The position numbers and the translations under genes were made by a program. DNA of 64,000 nucleotides from Candidatus Amarobacillus elongatus (GTDB taxonomy: Bacteria; Chloroflexota; Dehalococcoidia; Tepidiformales; Tepidiformaceae), in contig JADJBX010000002.1 of assembly GCA_016703545.1 (NCBI GenBank), positions 1 to 64,000 of the forward strand, in the 5' to 3' direction. Of the stretch, positions 34,664 through 48,145 are shown one piece after another. The notes below the pieces were generated by a model that was given only the letters and a program-made list of their open reading frames with translations, did no database searches and was not told where the DNA came from. Positions within the stretch are counted from its first letter, which is position 1. Each line of letters starts with the position of its first letter.

Positions 34664-34903
34664 GGAGCTTGCAGAGGTCTTTCCGGCGGGGGTGTTGCAC
34701 GAAGGCGCGGGCGTGCTACGGTAACTGAGGTCGCGACGGAAGCGGCCACAAGCGCCGGCCGGAACCGTGAAGGAATCGGCGGCGGAACACCGAAGCGCTG
34801 GACGAAACGGGTGAAAGCCTGCTAGCCTCCGGAGACCCCTGCGACGAGAGCGGAAGCGAGCGGCGCACGGGGGAGGGACGAAAAAGTCGTCCCGAGCGAC
34901 GAG

Positions 34904-34932
34904 TTGACATGGTTCGATGAACCGGCTAGTCT
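34904..34932 (+). promoter_or_regulatory. Main rRNA operon promoter
   Basis: A perfect TTGACA (34904-34909) is separated by exactly 17 bases from TAGTCT (34927-34932). A transcript from here would start near 34940, about 110 bases before mature 16S. A second candidate lies 200 bases upstream, so two tandem promoters are possible. Confidence 0.7.
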
Positions 34933-34963
34933 TCTCGTTCGGGCCTTGAAGGCCCGGCGCACT

Positions 34964-36692
<1,729 letters not shown>

Positions 36693-36708
36693 AGCTGCAC
36701 CGGGCCGC

Positions 36709-36785
36709 GGGCCATTAGCTCAGCAGGTTAGAGCGCAGTCCTGATAAGACTGAGGTCTCTGGTTCGAGTCCAGAATGGCCCACCA
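36709..36785 (+). tRNA. tRNA-Ile (GAT)
   Basis: A complete cloverleaf with acceptor stem GGGCCAT/ATGGCCC, anticodon loop CTGATAA (anticodon GAT), T-loop TTCGAGTCC and an encoded CCA end. It lies in the 16S-23S spacer, as in many bacteria. Confidence 0.95.
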
Positions 36786-36851
36786 ACTCCATTCCGGCTC
36801 GTCTGCCGGGCGTTCCCCGCATTCCCCTGGTCCAGCCGAAGCAACCCGCAC

Positions 36852-36927
36852 GGGGCCGTAGCTTAGCTGGGAGAGCGCCGCCTTTGCACGGCGGAGGTCA
36901 CGAGTTCGAATCTCGTCGGCTCCACCA
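36852..36927 (+). tRNA. tRNA-Ala (TGC)
   Basis: A complete cloverleaf with acceptor GGGGCCG/CGGCTCC (one G-T pair), anticodon loop TTTGCAC (anticodon TGC), T-loop TTCGAATCT and an encoded CCA end. Second spacer tRNA, as expected after tRNA-Ile. Confidence 0.95.
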
Positions 36928-37053
36928 GCTCTCATCGTCCCCTCATCCGGTTAGCTTCAAAGAGCACACGCTTCACACTCGGCCAGTGGTTCTGCCACTG
37001 GCCGGCGGTGAAGCCGGTGTGGCGTCGCCCCAGGGCACGCCAGCGCACCTTAA

Positions 37054-40134
<3,081 letters not shown>

Positions 40135-40165
40135 CGAAGGAGCACACCGGCTCCCTCGCCCCCAC

Positions 40166-40240
40166 CGCGGGGTGGAGCAGTGGCAGCTCGTCGGGCTCAT
40201 AACCCGAAGGTCAGGGGTTCGAATCCCTTCCCCGCTACCA
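40166..40240 (+). tRNA. Initiator tRNA-fMet (CAT)
   Basis: CGCGGGGTGGAGCAG at the 5' end and CCCCGCTACCA at the 3' end. The anticodon stem has the three G-C pairs GGG/CCC around CTCATAA, and position 1 (C) cannot pair with position 72 (T), both hallmarks of initiator tRNA. The D loop is two bases shorter than in E. coli. It occupies the place normally taken by 5S rRNA. Confidence 0.95.
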
Positions 40241-40270
40241 GGCCACTGATGTCCTTCGTTGGACTCATAA

Positions 40271-40304
40271 GAGGCCCCTCACACTTGTGAGGGGCCTCTT
40301 CGTT
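40271..40304 (+). terminator. rRNA operon terminator
   Basis: GAGGCCCCTCAC-ACTT-GTGAGGGGCCTC is a perfect 12-bp hairpin followed by TTCGTTT. A strong intrinsic terminator 30 bases after the tRNA. The gap from 40305 to the next start at 40455 holds nothing else I can identify. Confidence 0.9.
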
Positions 40305-40454
40305 TCCCTGGCGTCGGTCGCGCTCGTGGCGCCTGCGAATTGCCCGGCCGTCAATCGCTGGATGCCACGCACCCGGTCGCGTACAGTCGCCTCGGTTGAA
40401 TTCGATCGGCCCCGCGGGCGTCCCAGCCGCGGCCGCGTCCTTGGAGGGGTCCCC

Positions 40455-41333
40455 ATGCAGCTCGGTCTTCATGTCTCCAACTTCACCTTCGGCGTCCCGC
40501 CCGAGGCGTTCGCCTCCACCCTGGCGCGCGTCGCGACGTCGGCCGAGACTGCCGGCTTCTACCGCCTGTCCGTCATGGACCACTACTTTCAGATTCCCAA
40601 CGTCGGCCCCGCCGAGGCGGAGATGTTCGAGGCGTACAGCACGCTCGGCTTCATCGCCGCGCACACGTCCCGGATGAAGCTCGGCGTGCTTGCGACGGGC
40701 GTCACCTATCGCAACCCGGGCTTCCTGGCGAAGCAGGTGACGGGCATCGACGTGCTGTCTGGGGGACGCGCGTGGCTCGGCATCGGAGCCGCGTGGTTCG
40801 AGCGCGAGCACCACGGCCTGGGCATCCCGTTCCCCCCGCTCAAGCAGCGCTTCGAGATGCTGGAGGAGGCCATCCAGGTCTGCAACCAGATGTGGAGCGA
40901 CAACAACGGCCCGTACGCCGGCAAGCACTACCATCTCGCTGAGACGCTGTGCTCCCCGCGACCGTTGCAGCGGCCCCGCCCGCCCATCCTGGTGGCCGGC
41001 AGCGGCGAACGAAAGACGCTGCGCCTCGTGGCGCGGTACGCGGACATCTGCAACGTCCGCGGCACGAGCCCCGAGGACGCCGGCCGGCTTCTTCGGCTGC
41101 TCGACGAGCACTGCGAGCGCGAGGGGCGCGACCCCGGCTCCATCGAACGCACCATCGTGACTCGCTTCGACCCTGGCGCACGCGGCGAACGGGCGAGCTC
41201 GGAGGTGGACCGGCTGGCGGCGTTCTCGGCGATGGGCGTGCAGGGTGCGTTGGGGTCGCTCATCGGTGTGGCGGACCCCGCCGTGATGGACGTCATGGGC
41301 AGCAAGGTCATTCCGGCGTTGGCGAAGCTGTAG
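40455..41333 (+). CDS. LLM-class (F420- or FMN-dependent) oxidoreductase
   Basis: A 292-residue luciferase-like TIM barrel. MQLGLHVSNFTFG opens the first strand; SVMDHYFQIPNVG, LGVLATGVTYRNPGFLAKQVTGIDVLSGGRAWLGIG (about 75-110) and PPILVAGSGERKTLRLVARYAD (about 175-196) are family signatures. Substrate cannot be read from sequence; F420-dependent relatives reduce or oxidise small molecules. ATG 40455 follows GGAGGGG; longer in-frame starts would run back into the terminator. Convergent with a methyltransferase gene 10 bases away. Confidence 0.9.
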   Translation: MQLGLHVSNFTFGVPPEAFASTLARVATSAETAGFYRLSVMDHYFQIPNVGPAEAEMFEAYSTLGFIAAHTSRMKLGVLATGVTYRNPGFLAKQVTGIDVLSGGRAWLGIGAAWFEREHHGLGIPFPPLKQRFEMLEEAIQVCNQMWSDNNGPYAGKHYHLAETLCSPRPLQRPRPPILVAGSGERKTLRLVARYADICNVRGTSPEDAGRLLRLLDEHCEREGRDPGSIERTIVTRFDPGARGERASSEVDRLAAFSAMGVQGALGSLIGVADPAVMDVMGSKVIPALAKL

Positions 41334-41343
41334 GGCCTCCACG

Positions 41344-42093
41344 CTACCCGGGCACGGTGCCCACGGCCCACGTGAACGCGAGCGAGCGGCCGCCGTCCGC
41401 GGCAAGCATCGCCCGCTCGGGTTCGTTCCCGACGCCGGCCTCGGCAGACAACTCGAGCCAACGTTGCCAAAGGGCGGCACCGTCAGGGAGGAGCCCGGCG
41501 GTCACCGACCCAATGGCGCCGCTTCGGTCCCAGTGCCGTCGCCACCACTCGGGTGAATGGAAGCTCCAGAAGGCTGGTTCCCAGTACGGTTCGAGGTGGG
41601 CGGGGAGCTCGTCGAGTTCCCTCGTAAGGCCGGGGACGACGATGCCCAGTTGGCCGCCCGGCTTCAACAAGCGCGCAATCTCAGCCGTGTACAGGTCGTT
41701 GGTGCCGAAGTAGTGGTACGCGTCGAGGCTGACGATGGCGTCGAAGAAGCCCTCCGCGAACGGCAGCGCGTGCGCCTCGACCGAGATCGGGTAGACGCGC
41801 TCGCCCAGGCCGGCGGCGCCGATGCGCCGAAGGTTCTCCGTCGGCTTGATCCAGAGGTCGGCCGCCCAGACCTGCACGCCGAACTCCTCCGCGAAGAAGA
41901 TGCTGCTGGTCGCCCGCCCACACCCGAGGTCGAGCACGCGCATGCCCGGTTTCAGCGACATGCCCCCGGCGAGGTGTTCCGCGAGCCAGAGGACATGCGG
42001 GCCCATGGGCCGCTCGTCGAACCAGTGCGCTCGGCGTGCCTCGGTCCGTGGGTAGCGTCGTGCAATTTCGTCGTCGGTGATGGCGACCGTCAC
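41344..42093 (-). CDS. Class I SAM-dependent methyltransferase
   Basis: A 249-residue protein from GTG 42093, which overlaps the stop of the MoaD-like gene. Motif I is VLDLGCGRATSS (near residue 55), ADLWIKP marks the end of strand 2, FFDAIVSLDAYHYFG (about 113-127) is motif II/post II, and LLKPGGQLGIVVPG (about 140-153) is motif III. Near the N terminus, RYPRTEARRAHWFDERPMG resembles small-molecule methyltransferases. Last gene of the molybdenum hydroxylase cassette by position; substrate unknown. Confidence 0.85.
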   Translation of the reverse strand: MTVAITDDEIARRYPRTEARRAHWFDERPMGPHVLWLAEHLAGGMSLKPGMRVLDLGCGRATSSIFFAEEFGVQVWAADLWIKPTENLRRIGAAGLGERVYPISVEAHALPFAEGFFDAIVSLDAYHYFGTNDLYTAEIARLLKPGGQLGIVVPGLTRELDELPAHLEPYWEPAFWSFHSPEWWRRHWDRSGAIGSVTAGLLPDGAALWQRWLELSAEAGVGNEPERAMLAADGGRSLAFTWAVGTVPG

Positions 42094-42356
42094 TGGCCGC
42101 CGCCAATCGCGGGGATGATCGTGAGGTCGCGGACGTGGGAGACGGGTTCGGAGAGGGGGTACGTCGCCGCTTCGCCGTCGATGGCGACGGCCAGCTCGGG
42201 GCGCACACGGCCGTCTTCGACCACACGCGCGTAGAAGCCGGGGCAGCGGAGGTCGAGCGCGCGCAGGAGGGCATCGAGCGTCGGCGCCTGCACGTCGAGG
42301 GTGGCGATGCCCCCGCACATGTCCCGCAACGGCGCCGGGATGTAGACCATCGTCAT
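42090..42356 (-). CDS. MoaD-like protein with one residue after the GG end
   Basis: An 88-residue ubiquitin-fold protein (MTMVYIPAPLRDMCGG ... LAVAIDGEAA ... LTIIPAIGGGQ). MoaD and ThiS normally end exactly in Gly-Gly; here a Gln follows, so the protein must be trimmed to act as a sulfur carrier, or it is not one. It lies 70 bases downstream of a molybdopterin hydroxylase and overlaps a methyltransferase gene, which argues for a role with the molybdenum cofactor. Start ATG 42356 follows GGAGGG. Confidence 0.75.
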   Translation of the reverse strand: MTMVYIPAPLRDMCGGIATLDVQAPTLDALLRALDLRCPGFYARVVEDGRVRPELAVAIDGEAATYPLSEPVSHVRDLTIIPAIGGGQ

Positions 42357-42377
42357 CTAGGGCCCTCCATGCACAAC

Positions 42378-42401
42378 GAGGCCCACCGATTGGTGGGCCT
42401 C
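42378..42401 (-). terminator. Hairpin between the Mo-subunit and MoaD-like genes
   Basis: GAGGCCCACC-GATT-GGTGGGCCTC is a perfect 10-bp stem 26 bases after the Mo-subunit stop. The T tract is poor on both strands (GTTGTGC leftward, GCGGTTT rightward), so it may attenuate rather than stop transcription, letting some transcripts reach the MoaD-like gene. Confidence 0.55.
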
Positions 42402-42426
42402 GCGGTTTGTCGAATCTCGGGTCGGC

Positions 42427-44700
42427 TTATGCCAGCCCGTGCAGTTCCTCGACCACGCGCCGGGGCGAGATCGGGAGCTCGGTGAAGCGCCGGCCCGTCG
42501 CGTCCGCGATCGCGTTCGCGACGGCCGCGAGCGGCGGCACGATTGGCACTTCGCCCACGCCGCGCACGCCGTAGGGGTGCCCCGGGTTCGGGACCTCGAC
42601 GAGGATCGTGTCGATCATCGGGAGGTCGAGCGAGGTGGGCATGCGGTAGTCGAGGAAGCTCGAGTTCAGCATGCGGCCCTCGTCGTCGAAGTAGTACTCC
42701 TCGTTGAGCGCCCAGCCCACGCCCTGCGCGACGGCGCCCTGGATTTGCCCTTCCACGTAGGAGGGGTGAATCGCGGTGCCCACGTCCTGGGCGGCCGTGT
42801 AGCGAAGGATCGTGACCTTGCCCGTGTCCGGGTCGACTTCGACATCGACGACGTGCGTGCTGTACGCACCGCCAACGCCGCGAGCCGACAGCGATGCCTT
42901 GCCCACGATGGGGCCGCCCTTCTGGGCCGCGGTGCGTGCCTGCTCCGCGAACGAGGTCTCCTTGAAGGTGCCCTCGCCGTCGGTCCAGGTGATCCGCCCG
43001 TCTTCGTATTCGACCTTGTCGACGGGGACGTTCCACTCGCGCGCGGCGCGTTCGCACATCTGCTGGCGGATGTCCATGCCCGCCTGGTAGACAGCCATGC
43101 CGCTGGCGAAGGTCGTCCGGCTGCCGCCGGTGACGTCGTTATGGCCGACGGAGTCGGTGTCGACGACCGTGGCATGAATGTCCTCGTAGCGGATCCCGAG
43201 GGTCTCCGCGAGCTGCATCGCGAGCGAGGCGCGCGTGCCGCCGATGTCGGTCGAGCCCTCGATCAGGTTGACCGTGCCGTCCGGGTTCACCGCGGCGACC
43301 ACGCTCGATTGCATGCCGCCGTTGAACCAGTAGCCGGAGGCCACGCCGCGGCCGCGGTACGGGCCCTCGATCGGCGACTTGTAGTGCGGCGAATCGAGAA
43401 TCGCCTGCACGCACTCCTCGTGGCCGACCTTCGCCAGCGGCGCGCCGGTGACCATGCGCGAGCCTTCACGCGCGCTGTTGTCGAGCCGGAACTGCAGCGG
43501 GTCGGCGCCGATCGCGCGGGCCGCTTCGTCGAGGGCCTGCTCGAAGGCGAACGCCGCGGCGGGCGATCCCGGAGCGCGGTACGCGGCCACCTTCGGCTTG
43601 TTCAGGACGACGTCGTACCCGTCGATTTGGAAGTTGTCGATGACGTACGGCGCGAGCATGGTCATCGAGCCGGCCCCCACGGGGGAACCCGGGTAGGCAC
43701 CCGCCTCGTAGGCGAGCTCGGCCTTCACGCCCGAGATCTTCCCGTCCTTCAGTCCCAGCTTCACCTTCACCCAGGTGCCGCTCGTCGGGCCCGAGCCTTC
43801 GAACACGTCGGTGCGGTTCATGAGCACCTTCACCGGCCGGCCGCTTTTCTTCGACAGGAGGGCTGCGACGGGGTCGAGGTAGATGGGCAGCTTGCCGCCG
43901 AACCCGCCGCCGATCTCCATGGGGATGACGCGGATGCTCGAGATCGGGTGGCGGAGGATTTCGGCGACCTGCGCGCGCACGGAGAACGCTCCCTGCGTGC
44001 TTGTCCAGATCGTGATCGTGCCGTCGGCGTTCCAGGTGGCCGTCGAGTTGTGCGGCTCGATGTACCCCTGGTGGACCATCTTCGTGCGGTATTCGCGCTC
44101 GATGACGACGTCGGCCTCTTCGAGCGCGGCGTCGGGGTTGCCTCCCTGGAAGCGAAGGTGGCTGGCGATGTTGCTCGGCTTTTCGCTGCGCGCGCCGCCA
44201 AGCTCCTTCGTGAAGCGGGTCTCGCTCAGGAGCGGCGCGTCCTCGCGCATCGCGTCGCGAACGTCGAGGACCGGCGGGAGCACCTGGTACTCCACGCGGA
44301 TCTTCGTCAGCGCTTCCTCGGCGAGGTGCACGCTCGTCGCGGCCACGGCGGCCACGGCGTGGCCCCGGTACAGCGCCTTGCGCGACGCCAGCACGTTATC
44401 GCTCAGTTCGAGCGCATTCACGGAGCTTTCGCCAATTTCCTGGACGACATCGCGCGCCGCCGGGAAGTCCCGGTGGGTGACGACGGCGAGCACGCCCGGC
44501 ATCTTCTCCGCTTCGCTCGTGTCGATCGCGACGATGCGCGCATGGGCGTGGGGGCTGCGAAGGACGCGGCCGTGGAGCAAGCCCGGCAGCCGGATGTCGG
44601 CGCCGTACTGCGCCTTCCCCGTCACCTTCTCCACGCCGTCCGGCCGCACGGGGCGCGTGCCGATGATGCGGTAGTTGGTCGACCGATCGGTGGTCGTCAT
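42427..44700 (-). CDS. Xanthine dehydrogenase-family molybdopterin-binding subunit
   Basis: A 757-residue large subunit of a molybdenum hydroxylase. ARIVAID near residue 51, EPHNSTATW near 218, GGGFGGKLPIY near 263 and the loop AYRAPGSPAAAFAFEQALDE near 373 are visible. AYRAPG replaces the AYRCSFR of true form I carbon monoxide dehydrogenase, so this is a xanthine/aldehyde/aromatic-type hydroxylase. The catalytic glutamate lies in RGVGEVPIVPPLAAV near 715. ATG 44700 follows GGAGG. It forms a complex with the Fe-S and FAD subunits just upstream in the operon. The substrate cannot be read from sequence. Confidence 0.92.
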   Translation of the reverse strand: MTTTDRSTNYRIIGTRPVRPDGVEKVTGKAQYGADIRLPGLLHGRVLRSPHAHARIVAIDTSEAEKMPGVLAVVTHRDFPAARDVVQEIGESSVNALELSDNVLASRKALYRGHAVAAVAATSVHLAEEALTKIRVEYQVLPPVLDVRDAMREDAPLLSETRFTKELGGARSEKPSNIASHLRFQGGNPDAALEEADVVIEREYRTKMVHQGYIEPHNSTATWNADGTITIWTSTQGAFSVRAQVAEILRHPISSIRVIPMEIGGGFGGKLPIYLDPVAALLSKKSGRPVKVLMNRTDVFEGSGPTSGTWVKVKLGLKDGKISGVKAELAYEAGAYPGSPVGAGSMTMLAPYVIDNFQIDGYDVVLNKPKVAAYRAPGSPAAAFAFEQALDEAARAIGADPLQFRLDNSAREGSRMVTGAPLAKVGHEECVQAILDSPHYKSPIEGPYRGRGVASGYWFNGGMQSSVVAAVNPDGTVNLIEGSTDIGGTRASLAMQLAETLGIRYEDIHATVVDTDSVGHNDVTGGSRTTFASGMAVYQAGMDIRQQMCERAAREWNVPVDKVEYEDGRITWTDGEGTFKETSFAEQARTAAQKGGPIVGKASLSARGVGGAYSTHVVDVEVDPDTGKVTILRYTAAQDVGTAIHPSYVEGQIQGAVAQGVGWALNEEYYFDDEGRMLNSSFLDYRMPTSLDLPMIDTILVEVPNPGHPYGVRGVGEVPIVPPLAAVANAIADATGRRFTELPISPRRVVEELHGLA

Positions 44701-44755
44701 GGCTGTACCTCCCTGGACATAATGGGGACGGCGCCGCTCACGCTGCCCGGGACCG

Positions 44756-44771
44756 GGGGCGCCGGCGCCCC
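44756..44771. repeat. Intercistronic palindrome in the hydroxylase operon
   Basis: GGGGCGCCGGCGCCCC is a perfect 16-base palindrome between the Fe-S and Mo subunit genes. In RNA it could fold as a six-base stem with a four-base loop and adjust the ratio of subunits made. Could also be chance in such GC-rich DNA. Confidence 0.35.
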
Positions 44772-44790
44772 AAGGACGCCGGCCACGGGA

Positions 44791-45276
44791 TCAGGGGACG
44801 GGGGTTTCCGCCGCGTCCGCCGCCTTCAGCACCGCACGAACAATCTTGTCATACCCGGTGCAGCGGCAGAGATTGCCGGCGAGCCAGAAGCGAACCTTGT
44901 GCTCGTCCGGGTGCGGGTCGGAATCGAGGAGCGCCTTGGCCGAGACGATGAAGCCCGGCGTGCAGATTCCACACTGGAGGGCCGCTTCCTCGAGGAACGC
45001 TTGCTGCAGGGGGTGCAGCTTTTCGCCATCGGCGATCCCTTCGATGGTGGTGAGCTCCGCCCCTTCGAGCTCGACGCCGAGCACGCAGCAGGAGTTCACC
45101 ACGCGGCCGTTGAGGATGACCGCACAGGCGCCGCAGTTGCCGTTGTTGCAGCCTTCCTTCGCTCCAGTCAGGCCCAGCTCGTCACGCAGGACTTCGAGGA
45201 CGCTCTGGCGCGGCTCGCACAGGAATTCCGTGGGAAGCCCGTTGATGGATGTCGTGACGTGTGTTCGTCGTGCCAT
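44791..45276 (-). CDS. (2Fe-2S) subunit of the molybdenum hydroxylase
   Basis: A 161-residue protein with two iron-sulfur clusters. The plant-type cluster is CNNGNCGACAVILNGRVVNSC (about 43-63), and the second uses CGICTPGF (near 102) and NLCRCTGYDKI (near 139). It passes electrons from the molybdenum centre to FAD. ATG 45276 overlaps the FAD subunit stop (TAATG), ensuring equal translation. Confidence 0.96.
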   Translation of the reverse strand: MARRTHVTTSINGLPTEFLCEPRQSVLEVLRDELGLTGAKEGCNNGNCGACAVILNGRVVNSCCVLGVELEGAELTTIEGIADGEKLHPLQQAFLEEAALQCGICTPGFIVSAKALLDSDPHPDEHKVRFWLAGNLCRCTGYDKIVRAVLKAADAAETPVP

Positions 45277-46151
45277 TACCGCGCCTCCCGGATGCGCTGG
45301 AGCGCGCGCTCGAAGGCGCGCACGGTGAGGACCGAGGCCAGGTGCTTGCGCTGGGCCATGGAGCCGCGCATGTCGGTGATGGGCTGCGCCGCCGCCGCCG
45401 CCGCTTCGCCCGCCTTCGCGAACGTCTCCGACGTGGGCGCCTGGCCGGTGACCGCCTCCGCGGCGGCCGCCACCATCATCGGCGTCGGGCCCACGGCGCC
45501 CAGCGCCACCCGCGCCGAGGCGATGCGCTCGCCGCTTTCATCCAGTGCAAGCCGCACGCCCGCGCTGGCGACGGCGATGTCCATTTCGTTCCGGGGAATG
45601 AACCGGTGGTAGAACACGGCGGAGCGCGCCGGCTGCGGCGGAATCGAGATGCGCAGCAGGATCTCGCCCGGCTGCAGCACGCTGCGGCCCGGGCCCGCGA
45701 AGAACGCCTCCACCGGCACTTCGCGCGTACCGGAGGCGGAGGCCACAACGAGGCGCGCATCGTGGACCATCAGCGATGGCGAGCTGTCGGCTGCCGGGCT
45801 CGCATTGCAGAGGTTGCCGCCGAAGCTGGCGCGCGACTGGATCGCGGTGCCGCCGATGATGCTGGCCGAATCCACGAGGCCCGGCCAGCGCCGCGCGATC
45901 TCGCGGTTGTTGTACAGGTCGGCCAGCGGCACTGCCGCGCCGATATCCAGCCCCCCGTCGGAGCGAATGTCGACCGACATGAGCTCCGGGATGTGCTTCA
46001 AGTCGATCAGCTGATCGCAGTGGCGACGGTTTTCGCGCAGCTGCACGATCACGTCGGTCCCGCCGGCCAGCATCATGCTGCGCTTCCCGTTGCCCAGCGC
46101 GGTGAACGCCTCGGCAAGCGACGACGGCGCCAGGTATTCGAATGCTTCCAA
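45276..46151 (-). CDS. FAD-binding subunit of the molybdenum hydroxylase
   Basis: About 291 residues of the CoxM/XDH FAD family. MLAGGTDVIVQLR (near residue 27) and IIGGTAIQSRASFGGNLCNASPAADSSPSL (near 100-129) are the two FAD-binding loops. First gene of the cassette. I prefer the TTG at 46151 because AGGGACGG precedes it and the homology begins with LEAFEYLAPSSL; an upstream TTG at 46199 adds 16 residues without family resemblance. Confidence 0.92.
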   Translation of the reverse strand: MEAFEYLAPSSLAEAFTALGNGKRSMMLAGGTDVIVQLRENRRHCDQLIDLKHIPELMSVDIRSDGGLDIGAAVPLADLYNNREIARRWPGLVDSASIIGGTAIQSRASFGGNLCNASPAADSSPSLMVHDARLVVASASGTREVPVEAFFAGPGRSVLQPGEILLRISIPPQPARSAVFYHRFIPRNEMDIAVASAGVRLALDESGERIASARVALGAVGPTPMMVAAAAEAVTGQAPTSETFAKAGEAAAAAAQPITDMRGSMAQRKHLASVLTVRAFERALQRIREAR

Positions 46152-46294
46152 TGAACCGTCCCTGAGGGTTTGGCTGCCGGCGCGCGTGTCCCTGCGCAAC
46201 GCCTGGCCGCCGTCGATGATAAAGAACCTCCGGTGCCTTGTCTTGCGGGCGATCCCGTCTTGGCGAATCTACCGCCAGCCTCGAACATAGGCGC

Positions 46295-48139
46295 GTGCAC
46301 CGCCGTCCCGCCGTCCGTCCGATCGCCCTCGCACTCGTTCTTCTCACGTTCGCCGCCGCCGTTGGCGCCCTGCCCTCGGCCGCCAACGCCGAGGAACGCA
46401 TGCGGCGCTTCGAAGCCGTCTACGACATCCAGCCCGATGGCTCGATCCGCGTCACGGAGACGATCACGTGGGATTTCGGCGCGGATCCCCACCACGGGAT
46501 CTTCCGCAATCTCGTCACGAAACAGGCCTGCTCCACCGAGGAGCCAGTGGGTGAGCCGCGCACGTACGAGTGCCCCGAAGGCAGCGACCGCCATTACGGC
46601 ATCGCCGTCGCGAGTGTGACCGACGCCGCGGGCAATCACCTGAATTGGGAGCAGTCGAACGCCGGCGATGGCATCCAGCTGAAGATCGGCGACCCCGACC
46701 GCACCATCACCGGCGAGCACGTATACGTCATCAAATACGTCCTCACCGGCGCGCTCGACCGGTACTCCTCCCACGCCGAGCTCTATTGGAACGCGAGCGG
46801 GGTGTGGCCCGTCACCATCGATGCCACGGTCGTCACGGTGAAGCTGCCCGCGCCCGCGGCGATTGAAACGACCTGCTTCCAGGGGTACCGGTCGACGGCC
46901 TCCTGCCGCACCGCCGATGGCTCCGGCACCGTGACCTTCGAGGCGACCCGGTTCCTCGCGCCGAACGAGGAGCTGACGATCGTGGCCATGTTCCCCCTGG
47001 ACACCGTCGCCGTCCCCGCGCCCATCGTGAAGGACCGCCCAAGCATCGACGACTACTTCGAGTTCGACCTCGCCGAGATCGCGGAGTCGGCGGTGCTGGC
47101 CGTGCTTGGTGTCGTGGGCATCGTGGCCGTGTGGTGGCGCCTCGGCCGCGACCGCCGGTACACGTCGATCCACTACCTCACGAATGACCCGACACAGGAA
47201 ACGCGCCCGCTCTTCGCCCGGGACGACGTCGTGGTCGAATACCTTCCGCCGGATGACCTGCGGCCCGCGCAGATGGGGGTGCTCCTGGACGAACGCGCCG
47301 ACACCCTGGACGTCACCGCGACAATCGTCGACATGGCCGTCCGGGGCTACCTCCACATCACGGAGATCCCCAAGAAGGGTCTCTTTGGCGACAAGGATTG
47401 GCGGCTGGAAAAGCGCAAGGAGCCCGAGGGACTGCAGCCCTACGAGGCCGCCCTCTTTAAGGCCCTCTTCAAGGGAAGCCGGACGGAAGTCACCATCTCG
47501 TCCCTGAAGACGAAGTTCGCGCAGGACCTGCAGAGCGTGAAGAAGCTGCTCTACCAGGATTCGGTCGAACGGAAGTGGTTCGACCGCAGCCCCGAGACAC
47601 AGCGGATGCGCGGCGTGATCCCGGGCGTCCTGCTCGCCCTCGCCGGCGCCGCCCTGAGCGTGGTGTCGGCGCTCGCCTTCGGGCGGGGGTTCATCGGTGT
47701 GCCCTTCGTGCTGCTGGGCATCGTCTTCGCCATCATTGGTGGGCGCGCGATGGCTCGCCGCACGGCCACGGGCAGCGAAGCACGCCGCCGTGTCCTCGGC
47801 TTCCGCGAATACGTGGACACCGCCGAGACGCGCATGCAGGAGTTCAACGAGCAGCAGAACATCTTCGCCCGCTACCTTCCCTACGCCATCGTGTTCGGCT
47901 GCGTCGAAAAGTGGGCGAAGGCGTTCGAGAGCATCGAGGCGCAGGCCGCCGCGTCGACGGCCGGCTGGTACGCCGGCATGACCCCATTCCACGCCGTCGC
48001 CTTCTCCCAGGGCATGCGGAGCTTCTCCAGCAACGTGGGCAGCGCGATCTCGAGCACGCCAGCGTCCTCGGGGTCGGGCGGTGGTGGTGGGGGCTTCTCG
48101 GGGGGCGGTGGTGGTGGTGGAGGCGGCGGCAGCTGGTAA
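46295..48139 (+). CDS. DUF2207-family membrane protein
   Basis: A 614-residue protein from GTG 46295. It has a signal peptide (HRRPAVRPIALALVLLTFAA, ending about AANAEE), a large external beta-rich region with the DUF2207 pattern (YDIQPDGSIRVTETITWDF), a membrane helix near 260-280, a cytoplasmic domain with GYLHITEIPKKGLFG, then two close membrane helices near 440-480 and a C-terminal tail of almost pure glycine (GGGGFSGGGG and onward, ending GSW). DUF2207 proteins are widespread with no proven function. The start in frame at 46238 would precede the signal peptide and is not used. Confidence 0.85.
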   Translation: MHRRPAVRPIALALVLLTFAAAVGALPSAANAEERMRRFEAVYDIQPDGSIRVTETITWDFGADPHHGIFRNLVTKQACSTEEPVGEPRTYECPEGSDRHYGIAVASVTDAAGNHLNWEQSNAGDGIQLKIGDPDRTITGEHVYVIKYVLTGALDRYSSHAELYWNASGVWPVTIDATVVTVKLPAPAAIETTCFQGYRSTASCRTADGSGTVTFEATRFLAPNEELTIVAMFPLDTVAVPAPIVKDRPSIDDYFEFDLAEIAESAVLAVLGVVGIVAVWWRLGRDRRYTSIHYLTNDPTQETRPLFARDDVVVEYLPPDDLRPAQMGVLLDERADTLDVTATIVDMAVRGYLHITEIPKKGLFGDKDWRLEKRKEPEGLQPYEAALFKALFKGSRTEVTISSLKTKFAQDLQSVKKLLYQDSVERKWFDRSPETQRMRGVIPGVLLALAGAALSVVSALAFGRGFIGVPFVLLGIVFAIIGGRAMARRTATGSEARRRVLGFREYVDTAETRMQEFNEQQNIFARYLPYAIVFGCVEKWAKAFESIEAQAAASTAGWYAGMTPFHAVAFSQGMRSFSSNVGSAISSTPASSGSGGGGGGFSGGGGGGGGGGSW

Positions 48140-48145
48140 GCTTCG

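Noticed and set aside
42427..46151. Carbon monoxide dehydrogenase (cox) operon
   Set aside because: Gene order fits, but the large subunit has AYRAPG instead of the form I AYRCSFR loop.
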